A DNA stretch of 64,000 bases from Prunus persica (taxonomy: Eukaryota > Streptophyta > Magnoliopsida > Rosales > Rosaceae): positions 15,545,507 to 15,609,506 of the forward strand of contig NC_034015.1 of NCBI RefSeq assembly GCF_000346465.2, read 5' to 3'. A program made the translations under genes and the position numbers. The notes beneath the pieces were generated by a model, which worked only from the letters and a program-made list of their open reading frames with translations, was not told where the DNA came from and did not search any database. Position 1 is the first letter of the stretch. The number at the start of each line of letters is the position of its first letter. This document shows, piece by piece, positions 43,570 through 55,145 of the stretch.

Positions 43570-44846
43570 AGATCGTAGGCATCATAGGGGTCCTGGCTGT
43601 CATCATACCAAGACTTTGTCTTGGCAGGGCTCTGCATGGGCTGGCAACTAGACGATGAGGGAGAATCATTGTCCTCATCATCATCCATTTGAGAAGCCTG
43701 GATGATCAGCTGGCGTGCAATTTCCTGGAGCTCAGCTTTAGACTTTCCTTCAACTGATAAGGATGATCTGACTGAGCCTGTAGGAGATACTGGGCGAGGA
43801 ACTGGCTCCCGGGGGAGGTCATTGTAGACGTACTTGGCAATTTTGTCAACTTCAAACTTGTCTCACCATTTGACTGAGAATTGGCGGGCAAATACTCGGA
43901 CATCCTTGGTAATGGCATAAGACCATTTGAGGATCCAAGGCACTTTGTATCTGGCAATAAACAGCAACTGTTTTGGGAAAAATCTGTCAACTTGGGAGAA
44001 CTTGGCGTGCTTGGTATAGTGAATGATCAACTGGTGAACTGCAACTGGAAGGATTTCATCAACTGGACCATGCTTTTCCCACCAATGAAGAAACCAATAG
44101 GGAAAGGCACTTTTGAACTTATTATCAAAATTAATAAACTAGGAATGACTAAAGTCTTCAGATTGGTGAAGAAAAATAGTATACCAGGCTTCAATATAAT
44201 CGGAGTAATTATATTGTAATTTTGACTTAAGCATTTTCAACTCATAAGGACGGCTACTGAAAGATTCTTGGCTTACAATTTTGTGGATATACAGGGAGTG
44301 ATAAAGAATGGTTTCAGGATAATCCCGATCCTTTATCGGCTTAATTTCAACTGATTGTGTCTCAAGTAATATATCTCTATAATACTTGAGGGACTTATAC
44401 GGACTCTGAGGCATATAATGAAATCCAGGAGGGAAATAATGTTTGGCAATTTCAACTGGATTTGCATTGATATCATACAGAGACTCGATGACAAATAGAT
44501 GGGAATTACTCTTAGGCAAATAGGGAGACGATTTTTTGTAAACAACTGATGGTCCTGCAGGGATTTCTACTGCAAAGGGATCATAACTAGCAATTAGGGT
44601 GGATTGGTAACTGGGGCGAATTTGGCCAACTGTTGAACCTAAAGAGGAAAATCTATTTGCAACTGAGACTGGAGTGGCAACTGATAATGGGGGGTGACCC
44701 GGATATGGAACTATTTGCTTAGGCAACTCTGGCTTAGGTTGACTCATAGAGGAAGGAAGGACTCTGAGCGACTGGGATGACTGGGTTGACTTAGGCGACT
44801 TAGGTTGACTAGCTACTGCTTTTTGCTTATCTTTCTTGGGAGCCAT
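43570..44846 (-). pseudogene. Endogenous caulimovirid downstream ORF (ORF2-like), broken
   Basis: Starts at 44846 (MAPKKDKQ), overlapping the end of the RNase H frame by about 34 bases in another frame. It is rich in Ser, Pro and Lys at the N-terminus. The frame stops at 44139; related coding character continues in a different frame to about 43570, with one more stop near 43863, and ends in a Ser/Asp-rich tail. Function of this ORF in the virus group is unknown to me. Confidence 0.65.
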
Positions 44847-46399
44847 TGTGCATCCTGCAAGAATTCTCGAGTGAGAAAATCAGGAACAGAATTCTCACTG
44901 CCATTCAAATATTCAATTTCAAAATCAAATATGCTTAAAATACTTTGCCATCGTGCAAAAATCTGTTTAGATGCAATGTTTTGAACATCTTTTTCTAAAA
45001 CATGTTTTGCAGATTTACAATCAACTCTGATTAAAAACAGCAAATCATCTTGAAATTTACTAATGCATAACACAATAGCTAGTATTTCTTTTTTAATAGT
45101 ACTATAATTATGCTGCGACTGAGTCCAAGTTCCAGAATGGAAACGAACGATTTGTTCTGGAGATTTTGGACTGATTTTTTGCTTAAGAATGCCACCATAA
45201 CCAATGTCAGAGGCATCTGTTTCAACTATTTTGAAAGAATCAACTGAAGGAATACCAAGACAGGGAAGTGTCTTGACATGAGACTTAATCTGTTTGACAA
45301 TTTCAGTGTGTATAGACGACCAAGGGGGAGGATTACTCTGCAACCTATCGAATAAGGGCTTACACTATTTTCTCAGATTCTGGTAAAAGTCAGAGATATA
45401 ATTCAAAGATCTTAGAAATCTCTGAAGTTGACTCTTATCAAGAATTTGATCAGGGAACTTATCAGCAAACTGAATGACTCGATCAATTGGAGAAATTTGA
45501 GACTGGCATATATTAAAACCAAGAAAACGAATATTGGTTTGAAACAACTTGATCTTTTTGGCAGAAACAACTAAACCGTTTTGTTTGACAACTTGAAGGA
45601 ACTTATTCAAATGTTTCCAATGTTGTTCTATAGACTCAGAAAAGATTAGAACATCATCAATATAAACAATCGAAAACTGACTGTAAGGATTGAATATATC
45701 ATTCATGATATTCTGGAATTCACTAGGAGAATTTTTCAAACCAAAGGGCATTACATTCCATTCATAATGACCAAAAGGAGTGACAAATGCAATCTTATAT
45801 CTATCTGACTCGTCTATTTGGATTTGCCAGAAACCACTTTTCAAATCAAATTTGGAATAAACAAATGCTTTTTCTAACCGATTAATGAGATCTCTTTTAT
45901 TAGGTATGGGATACCTAATCCATTCTAGGACCGCATTAAGAGGTTTGTAATTGATTACTAATCTTGGGACTCCTCTTTCTAATTCAGCATTTTTCTGAAC
46001 ATAAAAAGCGGGACATGACCAAGGAGACTTACTTTTACGAATTATTTTCTTTTGAAGCAACTCTTCAATTTCTTTCTTACAAAACTCCATCATTTCTTGA
46101 CTCATTTGAATTGGCCTAGCTTTAGTGGGGATATTTTTCTCACTAAAGGTTTTGATATAAGGAAGACAAACGACATGCTGTTTTCTATACCAAAAGGCTG
46201 TGGGCAACTCAGAACAAATCTCTTCTTTTAATTTTTGTTCAAATTTCTGAATTTGCAACTGTAAGGACTGACTGGCAAGCTGTTGTTCAATTCTTTTGAA
46301 CTTAATTTCTTCTTTAAGAAAATTCAACTGGTTAGTTTTCTGGACAACCTGAAGGGACCTAGAGACGGATTGTTTCTGTAGGGCTTTCAGATTATGCAA
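44813..46399 (-). pseudogene. Endogenous caulimovirid reverse transcriptase-RNase H, interrupted
   Basis: The RT part (46399-45365) shows KSPWSCPAFYV, RLVINYKPLN, the SKFDLKSGFWQI block, PFGLKNSPSEFQ and the catalytic YIDDVLIFS. The RNase H part (45343-44813) shows ETDASDIGYGGIL and HNYSTIKKEILAIV. An in-frame TAG at 45365-45367 separates them. The whole lies in the same frame as the coat/protease ORF, with another TAG at 46472-46474 between. Old, non-functional copy. Confidence 0.88.
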
Positions 46400-46471
46400 C
46401 TCAGGTTTAGAAAGGAAACTAAACTTAACTTGCTCACCAAACTGGGTAGAGATAACTCCATCATATTCTAC

Positions 46472-48917
46472 CTAGAAGGGGTAAAGCAGACTTATAAAAG
46501 GTAATCCTAAGATAACCTCATCAGTAATATTTTTAACTAGGACAAACGAAGTTTTAAAACAAACTCTGTTTTGGCAAATATGGACTTTAGGCAATTCATA
46601 ATTCAACTGGAGATATTTTCCTGAAGCGGTGCTTAGGGTTTCTCTAGACTTCTGGTAATACTTAGTAGGGATTAGACCTTCCTGGATGCAGTTAAGGTCG
46701 GCTCCTGAATCAAATAAGGCAACTGTGGTAAACTCAAAATCTTTGACAATTATTGTAACTTTCGAATACCATTTTCGGAAATTGACTTGTTTGATTAAGT
46801 TGACAACTGGGGTTTCTTCGTCAGAACCAGTAGGGCTGTCTGACTGACTACTGGGCTCTAAAGGCATTTTGCCTTTTCCAAGACTTGTTAAGTCTTGCCT
46901 AATTGTTTTGTGCTCATCCTGCAACTGGCGACTGATTTGTCTTAACTCTGCTAATTCAGTTTTAACTATTTTGACTTCTAACTGGAGGTCTTGTAAGGTA
47001 ACTTCTTTCTTTCTCTGGGCGAACTTTTCTATAGTAGTGGCTAAACTGACCGGTTGCGGTTTAGGACTACTAGAACTTTCTTGACTGATGACTTTTCGCA
47101 ATTTTCTCAAATAATCGGATTTTAACTCAGGGTTTTCTACTCGGCTAATTAAATCAATTAACAACTCTTCTTGTTCTTCCTGCTTAGTAAGAACAAAGAC
47201 AGATTTTAATCTATTACAGCATTTATCTGTGCAACCAAATTGAATATCAGGGGAACTAGGCTGGGAGTCTGAAACTTGTTCAGAATCATATCCAGAGCTG
47301 GCAACTAAGGTTTCGGGGCTACTTGTTTCAGAGTCTCGCAACTCTAAAACTTTGATCAACTTTTCTCTTTCAGCTTCTGAGATCTGCAACTGTTTAATAG
47401 CATCTTTAACTTTACACTCAGAGGCATAATGACCAAATTTTTGACATTTAAAACATTTAACTTTGGACTTATCAATCTTGGATCGACTTTTCTGGGCTTT
47501 TCTGGGGGCTTTAGACCAATTTTTTCTTTTAAAACTTTTTCTTTTCTTGTAGAACTCATTATCGCTTTTGACAGCAAAATGTTTTCTTTTAGAAGAAAAT
47601 CGGCGTTTTCTAAGATGACTCGGCTTAGACTTATTTCTTCTAGAGGGTGGAATACTACTGAGACCATACTGTTCACAGAAGTTTCCTAACTCATATTTGG
47701 CTGATTTTCTATCGGACTGTATTTGTTTTCCGATTTTGTAATCAACACACATTTTCATACCGACTTGGTTAATTGTGCTTATAATATTACCATAAGTTAA
47801 ACTATCCCAATCAATATGACCTAATTCATTACTGAGGGTAGTTCGGATCTTATGGGCGAATAGGTTTGGTAAACCATTAACAAATTTTTCTTTCCAGAAT
47901 GGTTGATTACTATCGTCTCTAAGCATTACTCTAGAGATGAAGACATCCTTATACCATCTGAAATCTGACAACTTAGGGCATCTAAGATTACTCAACTGGT
48001 CATGGATCCTAGCAGTTTGATTACTAGGGGTTCCTATGAAATGGTCAATTATGGTGTAAAACAGAGTGTTGACACCGTCTTCTATACCTTGACCTAATCG
48101 TTCGTCAAATATAGGGAGACCGTCATCATTAAGTTTTACAGCAAAGGTTATTCGGCTTTTAGACTCAGGGCTCAGATGTTTATCCCACCAACTTCTGAGA
48201 GTACCGGTGAAACCAGTAACTAACAGAGGGACAATTTCAGACTGTCTGAAACTGTGATTGGTGATATAACTATTGGCAACCATAGACATATGTTGTAACT
48301 TATTCAGGATTTCCTGCTCAGAAAGACCATCAATATTCCATTCATATAATTTGTCGGAAGAAACAGAAAACTGGGTTTGCAAGTTTCTTTCTTCAAATTG
48401 AATGTCTGGAGGTGTTGGTCTGGGGTACCAATTTTTGGTCAGACTACTGGGGCTGACGAACTTTTCTAATTTCTTAACTTTGGGTTCAACTTGGATTTCT
48501 AAATTTTGAAAGGCTTTTTCAATTTTAGAAATATTACTTGTTTCTGACGACTCAGACTCAGAGGTGTTTTCTTCTGCAAAAGCATCTAGTGTTTTAAGAC
48601 CAGATTTCTCAGATTTTTCAACTTTGGCAGGGGTCAACTGTGCTAACATGTCTTCTATTTTCTTCATTGTGGGTGTGATCTTAAGAGTCGGGCTAGACCT
48701 AAGATCCTGGAACTGGACAATTGGTTTTTCAACTTTCTTTTTGGACTCTACGTCTGTGGACCTTATCTTATCAATTTTAGTTTCAATTGTATCTAACTGT
48801 TTTCCTATAACGATTAGACTCTGGTTGGTATAATTATTTTGCTCAAGAATCTTTCTATTACTGTCATTGCTTTCAAAGGTCTTGAAAGGAGTGGCAGGAA
48901 TAGACGCATTCTTATGC
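46472..48917 (-). pseudogene. Endogenous caulimovirid coat protein, zinc knuckle and protease
   Basis: A long open frame; the first Met is at 48667, but the frame is open upstream to about 48917. It contains a coat-protein region (LRSWWDKHL, FWKEKFVNGLP), a basic tract, the CCHC knuckle CFKCQKFGHYASEC, a coiled-coil region and the aspartic protease motif FDSGADLNCI with ILGLPF downstream. It ends in TAG, after which the same frame leads into the RT. Confidence 0.85.
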
Positions 48918-50382
48918 TCAAATAATTATGGTTTCGACTGGAGGATGGCTGGATTCGACGACAGACTTATCTGACATTTTCCATTTTTCCTTAGTCAAAG
49001 TTTTTAACTCATCACTGGACATATATCGGCTTTCAACAAAATCAAGGTAGAAAATTTCAACTTGGGCAGACCGCATGTAATCTTTGCATTCACTAAAGAT
49101 TTCTAAACGGCGTTGGCTATCAGGAAAGGCTTGGTGATAACTATCTCGTCTGGACAGGTTCTCAGGGGATTTGAGATGGCTGTTTAGACGGGACCAATCA
49201 ATTTTAAATTTTCGATTAAGGGTTCTTAACTGGTTATCAACTGTGGCGTAGTTTTCGACTACAAAGTCAGACTGGGTAGGTGACTCAGGGGATTCTGACT
49301 TTTCTTCAACTGGAGCCTTGCCATAGCAGGGCTGGGTTACCTGAGAGGATCTTCTCAGGGACTCAAGTTTCAAGTCTATCATCGTTTTTTCTAAACTCTA
49401 GGTCTCGTTCTAGAGTGGAAGAAGAGGCAGTAAAGGAATGCCGAGCAGGGGCATGCCTTTGCGACTGACCTGGGGTTGGAAACTGGTGTAACTGGACATT
49501 AGACTTATGTAGAGGCTGGTTATCGAACCTAATCTTAACCGTGCCATCTAGGTACTGCTGGATGTAGTCTAAATTGTTTAGACTACGTTGGATCGGAGCT
49601 GGTTGGCTCTCGGTAACTAGGGTCCAATCTGTTGGAAGGGCAACTTCTGACCATTTAATGGTCTGAGGGACTTGTATATGGGCGTCTGAGGTATGACTTT
49701 GGATCAGGACTGTCTGATCCTTTGGGCTTTTGTTTAAGGCCTGGAAGTTCATATTGGTTCCTGTGACCTTATAATAGATTCTGTAGACTAGGGCCAGAGG
49801 CTGGGTTCCTGGGAGGACATTATAGCCTTCTGTCTTAATATTGAGAGTTAGGGTTCTCAATATATGTGGATCACTAAGGCTTACAGTGAAATCAGGGTAA
49901 CAGTCAAAATGAACTGGACCATTACACAAACTGGACTCAATGACTCCTAGCGTACTGTCACTGAACGCGGTGAACCGGGCATCGCGTAAACAGAGCAGAA
50001 TGGAGGCTTTTAATCCTAACCTGGTTAGGGGCCTAACGGCAACTTGAACAAGACCAATATGCAGGAAATTGTTTCCATCAGTCTTGTGCTTTTTGATGGA
50101 CTCAATATTAAGCAACTGGCAAGTTTCGTGTTCTTTACTAAGAGCGTAAACTTGTTCAACTGTTTTGACATGTGTGGTGCTATTAAAACTGGAAGGCAAC
50201 CAATGTTTCTTATAAATTTTTTGACTCGGGACTTTAGGTATATTCCAATCTCTAAAGTCTAATTGTTCTTTGCAACTAGAATCATATTCAAATTGTTCTT
50301 CATTTACTATCTCAGGGAGTCGACTTATACTGGTTTTAGAACTGCTTGACTTACAAGAATTTGACTTAAGAAAACGACTCAT
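48918..50382 (-). pseudogene. Endogenous caulimovirid movement protein and linker, frameshifted
   Basis: 50382-49363 encodes a 30K-superfamily-type movement protein: the region from FLHIGLVQVAVRPLTRLG through ALVYRIYYKV has the expected strand pattern. A Thr/Gln-rich linker continues in a second frame (49382-48918) and then a third frame takes over for the coat protein. So two frame changes separate it from the rest of the polyprotein. The overlap 49363-49382 might be an authentic shift site, but decay is equally likely. Confidence 0.75.
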
Positions 50383-50697
50383 GGCTACTCAAGTGTTTGA
50401 CTCAAACGGACTGAGGAAGAGGATAAACAGGGACTTCCTAGACTTACCGTTTACTCTACAAATAACCTATTAACCTTTCTCAATTTTCTGTCTCCTGCCC
50501 AGCACAAACGCCCTACCCTCGGGACTTACAGATCTAGCAAAAAGGACTCACGGGTCAGACCTTAGAGAAAGATGAACAGACAACTTGGAGAATAAAAGAA
50601 AAGAAGAGGAAGAAGATGAAACCTTCTACTCAGATGCTTAAACCAGCCACTTGGGCGGGAATGAGTAGCAGACTTAGACAAAGACCGTAACTCTTAC

Positions 50698-50710
50698 GGC
50701 TCTGATACCA
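50698..50710 (-). other. Met-tRNA primer-binding site of the endogenous virus
   Basis: The plus strand reads GGCTCTGATACCA, so the minus strand is TGGTATCAGAGCC, complementary to the 3' end of plant initiator-Met tRNA. It lies about 315 bases before the movement protein start. Confidence 0.85.
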
Positions 50711-50989
50711 AAAAGGAAACACAGAGAGATAGGAGAAAGAAGATGAATATGAATATGAAGATGCAGCAACTTAACTCAACATTCAGACTAATGCATATGC
50801 AGAAAATAATGCATATGTAAAAATACTAAAAATAGAGATAATATAAGCCAAGGCTTACACGCAATAAGTGACTCTACATGAAGAAGGCTTGCATGGCTTC
50901 CACATTTCCAATGCTCCTATATGGAAGGCTTGAATAGTTGTTGCGCTTCAACTTTTAGTATTCTTCAATTTGTTCCGCCTCTCCCTACA
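50711..50989 (-). promoter_or_regulatory. Probable viral 5' regulatory and leader sequence
   Basis: Directly upstream of the primer site on the minus strand. It contains a TTATATTATC stretch (about 50843-50852) that could be a TATA box, with AAGCCTT and GGAAG repeats further upstream. Taken as viral by position only; the Copia element interrupts it at 50990. Confidence 0.4.
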
Positions 50990-50994
50990 TATAG

Positions 50995-53316
50995 TGCTAA
51001 AATATGAATATGGTTTGAATGTATTAGGTTGTTTTTTATTCTTCTCTATAAGGAGGTATATATAGGAATTTACATATGAAGGTTTTACAAGGAATTAGAT
51101 ATAGTGAAGAATTAGGAAAGTATCTACTAATTTTACAATGATTTATCACTTATATATAAAAATAGGAAAGTAAATCCCTTAATTAATCAAGGAAGTAAAT
51201 CTCCTTGATTAATTAGGAGACTCACGTCAACACTCCTCTTCAAGTTGGTGTATATATGTCACGAATGCCCAACTTGGTAAGTGAGTCATGAAATATTATT
51301 TCACACTCACAACATGTGCAATATCTGATCTTGGATGACGTATGAAGAGTAGAACCTTTGGTGGTGGTGATAGAAGAAGGAGTCTGGGTTGATCGCATGC
51401 TTCTGTGAGTCTACAATAAGATGGAGAATCGTATGGGTTCTTGATATCGCAGCGGAAGTAAGATGTGATATGAGAAGGTGAGGAAGGTGATGTGAGAAAT
51501 TTGATGTATAAATTTGATGTAGGAATTGGATTTAAGAGGTATGTGTATAAGATTTGATGGTATGTGTTTAGGGATTTGGATAAAAGGATTTGAGGACTTT
51601 AGATTTGATGGATTTGGATTTGGGGAAAAAAATGAGGAATTTGATTTAGGGTTTTGGATTTGAATATGAGAAATTTGAAGAAATTTGAGAAATTTGAGAT
51701 AAGGGTTTAGAGACAAAACAACTTCTCTTCACTCCCCTTCTCCCCTTAAAGAGAAGGGGTCACCATAGTCAAGAAATAAGCAACATCTTCTTGGTACTAG
51801 AAGGGATCTTTTTTTCCTTTTTTTTTTTTTTTTTTTTTGGGAGTTTGCCCCTCCTAATACCACAACCAATCGTCTTGTTGCTAAGGATGTCATGTTGTGA
51901 CTACAGAGGCAGAGGCAGGAGCTGGTGCTGTTGGAACTGCAGGACTAACAGGACTAACAGGAGCTGAGTCAAAAGATGTATCGAGTGATTTGCCCCTATT
52001 CTTGCTCTGAGCTTTGGAGTGGCCCCACCATTCTGGGTAACCAATCAATTCGTAACAGCCATCACGAGTATGTTTGCTTCCACCACAGTGAGTGCATTTG
52101 CGTTCCGGACGAGAGCTTGTGACTTGAGTCTGAGAAGCACCAGTGGTAGAAGTCGGAGGACCCTGTGGACATTGGGTGGCTAGGACAGCAGTGTCTGGAG
52201 TACTAGTCATGGTAAGTCATTGTTGAGCTTCGCGACGAACATATGCAAAGGTTTGGTCAAGGTCTAATTTAGGTTCTTTGTGCAAGATTTCCCCACGAAC
52301 TTGATCAAACTGAGGGTAGAGCCCGGCAAGAAACAGGTGAACATGAAGACGATCCAGTTTGGTCTGACGTTCATTCACGTCGGCGTCGCAATGCATGCGA
52401 TTGGGAGTGCGGTGATCAATCTCCTAAAAGATGGTCTGCAGTTGGCTGTAGTATTTGTGGACAGGGGTACCATTCTGTTTAATGGTGAACGCCCGTTTGT
52501 TAAGATCAAAAAGGAAAGTTTCATCCCCACCATCAAAGTAAGTTTTCTTCACGGCATCCCAGATTTCTTTGGGGTATTTAAACGGATAAAACGACTCATC
52601 AAGTCGGGAGACATGGAGTCAATGAGCCACCCCTTCACCCGAAAGTTCTCCGTACACCATTTGGAGTAGGTGGAGGAGAGCTTAGAAGGTTGCGGGGTGT
52701 CACCGGTGAGGTACCCCAATTTTTCATGGGCAGCAATACGCATCTCCATGACTTGAGACCATAAGGCATAATTGGTTTCAGTCAGGGTGACGCTATTTGG
52801 GAAAGGAGCTTTGTCATTGTGGATAGTAACAATTTGGGAGGATGGTGGAATGGTGTCGATTGGGAGGATGGTGGAATGGTGTCGATGGTGTTGGAAGAGG
52901 AGATGACATCCATGGAAGCGGAAGAATTTTAAGGGTAAAAAAAATATGTGTTTTGGAATTTGAAGATATGATTTTAGGGTTTGTGTTCAAAGAAGTTTAA
53001 TATGAGGATTTAGGGTTTGTGTTTGAAAAAATTTGATATGAGGCTTTAGAGACAACCGAAAATCGATTACTTTGATACCATGCTAAAATATGAATATGGT
53101 TTATGTATTAGGTTGTTTTTTATTCTTCTCCATAAGGAGGTATATATAGGAGTTTACATATGAAGATTTTACAAAGAATTAGATATAGTAAAGAATTAGA
53201 AAAGTATCTCCTAATTGTACAATGATTTATCACTTATATAAAAAAATAGGAAAGTAAATCCCTTAATTAATCAAGGAAGTAAATCTCCTTGATTAATTAA
53301 GAGATTCACGTCAACA
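50995..53316 (-). mobile_element. Short Copia-type retrotransposon, gag only, 2322 bp
   Basis: Perfect 5-bp duplication TATAG (50990-50994 and 53317-53321). LTRs are 53081-53316 (5') and 50995-51232 (3'), TGTTGACGTG...TTTTAGCA on the minus strand, very similar. Primer site TGGTATCAAAG (53080-53070) touches the 5' LTR; a purine tract GAAGAGGAG precedes the 3' LTR. Only gag remnants are inside. A T-rich run with a LINE-like block lies at 51810-51870. Non-autonomous. Confidence 0.93.
51890..52800 (-). pseudogene. Copia gag remnant with zinc knuckle
   Basis: 52749-52549 has gag-like KLSSTYSKWCTENFRVKGWL and SMSPDLMSRFI. 52210-51890 has the knuckle CTHCGGSKHTRDGCYELIGYP typical of plant Copia gag. 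The frame is broken between the two, and nothing of protease, integrase or RT follows. Confidence 0.8.
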
Positions 53317-53431
53317 TATAGAACTATTCTTTTTCTAGTGATCTTTCGATCCACACTCGAAGCAACCATCATCGTCTTTGGATTTAGAATTCTCACACCA
53401 TTAATAGTGGAAATAAGAATGACAAACCAGA

Positions 53432-54050
53432 AGGGTAAGAAGCATGAGAAGATCGACAGTTCTCGCTACAGGGGAGAGTAGCCACAAACCAGAGACAGTT
53501 CCAACAAATACAAACCACTCTCTCTCTGCAGCAACCCGAAACATCCATCACGAATTCCCTCTTCAACCGATGCTCGAACGGCATTGCCCATCGCCAAAAC
53601 CATGCGAGCCTTCTCCATATGTGGTCACTGCGCATACGGTTCCAGGATAGGAAAAGGCTTACCTCTTGTTTGATTATTAAACCAAAGAGGTTTTCATCAA
53701 GCCCAACCCATTGCATTCATATTCCTAATGGACTTTTTTATAGCTACCAATTGGAAGCTATTTGGAAAGTGCTTCTTCTAAAATACGTATTTTTTAACTC
53801 ATAAGCACACTTCCCAAGGTCAAGAGTCAAGAATACTTCTGAAATTATTATATATACACTCACTTCCCAAGCAACACTTGCAAATAAAGCAGCTACTGAA
53901 ATTTAGCTCTTAATGAATGACAGTTTTGATCATCGTTATTCAATAGCTAGTTTTATTGTGTAACGGCTTCCTAATGTACACTTAAAAGAGGATCATGCAT
54001 TCAATAGCTAGTTTTTATTATTATTTAGCCAATGAAGAAATTTAAATTTA
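53432..54050 (-). pseudogene. Broken copy of the reticulon locus (exon 2 and far upstream part)
   Basis: 53432-53600 matches reticulon exon 2 (35005-35150). At about 53601 it jumps to sequence equal to about 35680, so intron 1, exon 1 and the near promoter are deleted. 53604-53740 matches 35683-35856; 53740-53900 matches 35970-36160; 53920-54000 matches 37222-37305. The two transposons present in the other copy are missing here. Not a gene. Confidence 0.85.
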
Positions 54051-54296
54051 AAAAAAAAATCAATTAAAGAGTGAAAATATGGAGTTGGAATCTCTTTCAC
54101 CAATTAAAAAAAAATTTAAAAATGGCGCTATTAAATTAATAATGAGTCCCAAATCCAAAAGGTCAGGAACAGGCGAAAACAAATAAAGTCTACTGAAAAT
54201 AACCAAAAGAGGGCAAATAAAAGCCCAAAGATAGGGTTTTAGGAAACATGCCAAATTGTTTTACAAACTCCTCAACTCAATTCAAATCTCATGAAA

Positions 54297-55145
54297 TCAC
54301 AGTTGTTTATTAATCCAGTTGGTCAACCCCAAAAGACCCTTAAGAAGATAGAGGCACATACACAGCCCGACAATCATCATAGGCAATTCCCGAAGCTCAT
54401 CCCATTCCGGGAGCTTCAGGCCGGAGAAACCCAGTCGATACTGATCTTGAATAGCTTCGACGCAACCACAGACGATCCCAATGGCCATACAAACGAAGAC
54501 CCCATAGACGGCATACACAAGAAGTTTTCCAAATAACCAGACCACAAAATAACCTAACTGCAAACGCGCCGGACGGGACAATATTATACCCCCTCCAGGC
54601 ACTGACGCCGATGATGTTGCAAGCTGCTGCTCTCTCACTCCTCCAGGAACGCTAAACATGACCCTACTTACCAAAATAAGAAAAATTATGAGCACCAATA
54701 ACAAGCACGAGGCTTGTAATAAGGAGGCTTGTAGTTGGTTGATCAACTTCTTTATTTCCGTAACCCTAATCAGCGTCTCCTTCCCATCCCTCAGCCCCTG
54801 CGCCTTGAGTATTTCCAACTGCCTTTTGAGAGCCTCGTCCAAGTCGGTGATCTTATCTGTATAGCTTGCCTTTCTGTACCACTTTGGATTCTTCGAGCAG
54901 TCGCCGACCAGTTTTATGCCGTCGGAGATTATCTTTTTCAACTTTTCTGTCTCCTCGTTTGAGAGATTCAGTTCCTTGTTTTGCTTCTCTATCTGGTCGA
55001 TCACTGGTTTCAAAGAGTCTACAGTGGCCGTGATTGCCTTGAGGTGGGGGCTGAACTTCTTAGTCTTTTCTATCAGATTCTCAACGCCCTTATACAGCTC
55101 TGAAAATATTAGTCCTACGGCAGCCCCTCCAATAAGATCCGCCAT
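54297..55145 (-). CDS. RPW8-domain protein with three C-terminal membrane segments
   Basis: Single-exon ORF, 282 residues from MADLIGGAAVG at 55145; an upstream in-frame Met 12 codons earlier is less likely by comparison with gene D, whose leader has the same CCxESRM stretch. Residues 1-140 are an RPW8 domain close to exon 1 of the NRG1-like genes (TVDSLKPVIDQIEK, SDGIKLVGDCSK, LRDGKETLIRVTEI). Instead of NB-ARC come hydrophobic segments at about 146-167 (LLLVLIIFLILVS), 198-229 and 254-276. No P-loop. It probably arose from an RNL first exon. Membrane location is inferred from the segments; immune function from the domain. Confidence 0.82.
   Translation of the reverse strand: MADLIGGAAVGLIFSELYKGVENLIEKTKKFSPHLKAITATVDSLKPVIDQIEKQNKELNLSNEETEKLKKIISDGIKLVGDCSKNPKWYRKASYTDKITDLDEALKRQLEILKAQGLRDGKETLIRVTEIKKLINQLQASLLQASCLLLVLIIFLILVSRVMFSVPGGVREQQLATSSASVPGGGIILSRPARLQLGYFVVWLFGKLLVYAVYGVFVCMAIGIVCGCVEAIQDQYRLGFSGLKLPEWDELRELPMMIVGLCMCLYLLKGLLGLTNWINKQL

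Larger units (their letters stand above)
43049..50710 (-). mobile_element. Endogenous caulimovirid (florendovirus-like), one degenerate genome copy
   Basis: On the minus strand the order is: primer site TGGTATCAGAGCC (50710-50698, initiator-Met tRNA type), leader, movement protein, coat protein with zinc knuckle, aspartic protease, reverse transcriptase, RNase H, then an extra downstream ORF. No LTRs and no integrase are present. That order and the movement protein separate it from Gypsy and Copia elements. The reading frames are interrupted at several points, so it is a fossil. Left boundary lies near the (TA)n run; the region 43049-43560 is taken as viral 3' non-coding sequence. Genus assignment is from gene order and the extra ORF. 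Confidence 0.85.

Noticed and set aside
46869..47689. Plus-strand ORFs across the viral coat region
   Set aside because: Shadows of the minus-strand viral frame; no motifs of their own.
51411..51716. Asn/Pro/Ser-rich minus-strand ORF in the Copia element
   Set aside because: Built from short A/T repeats near the 3' LTR; no known domain.
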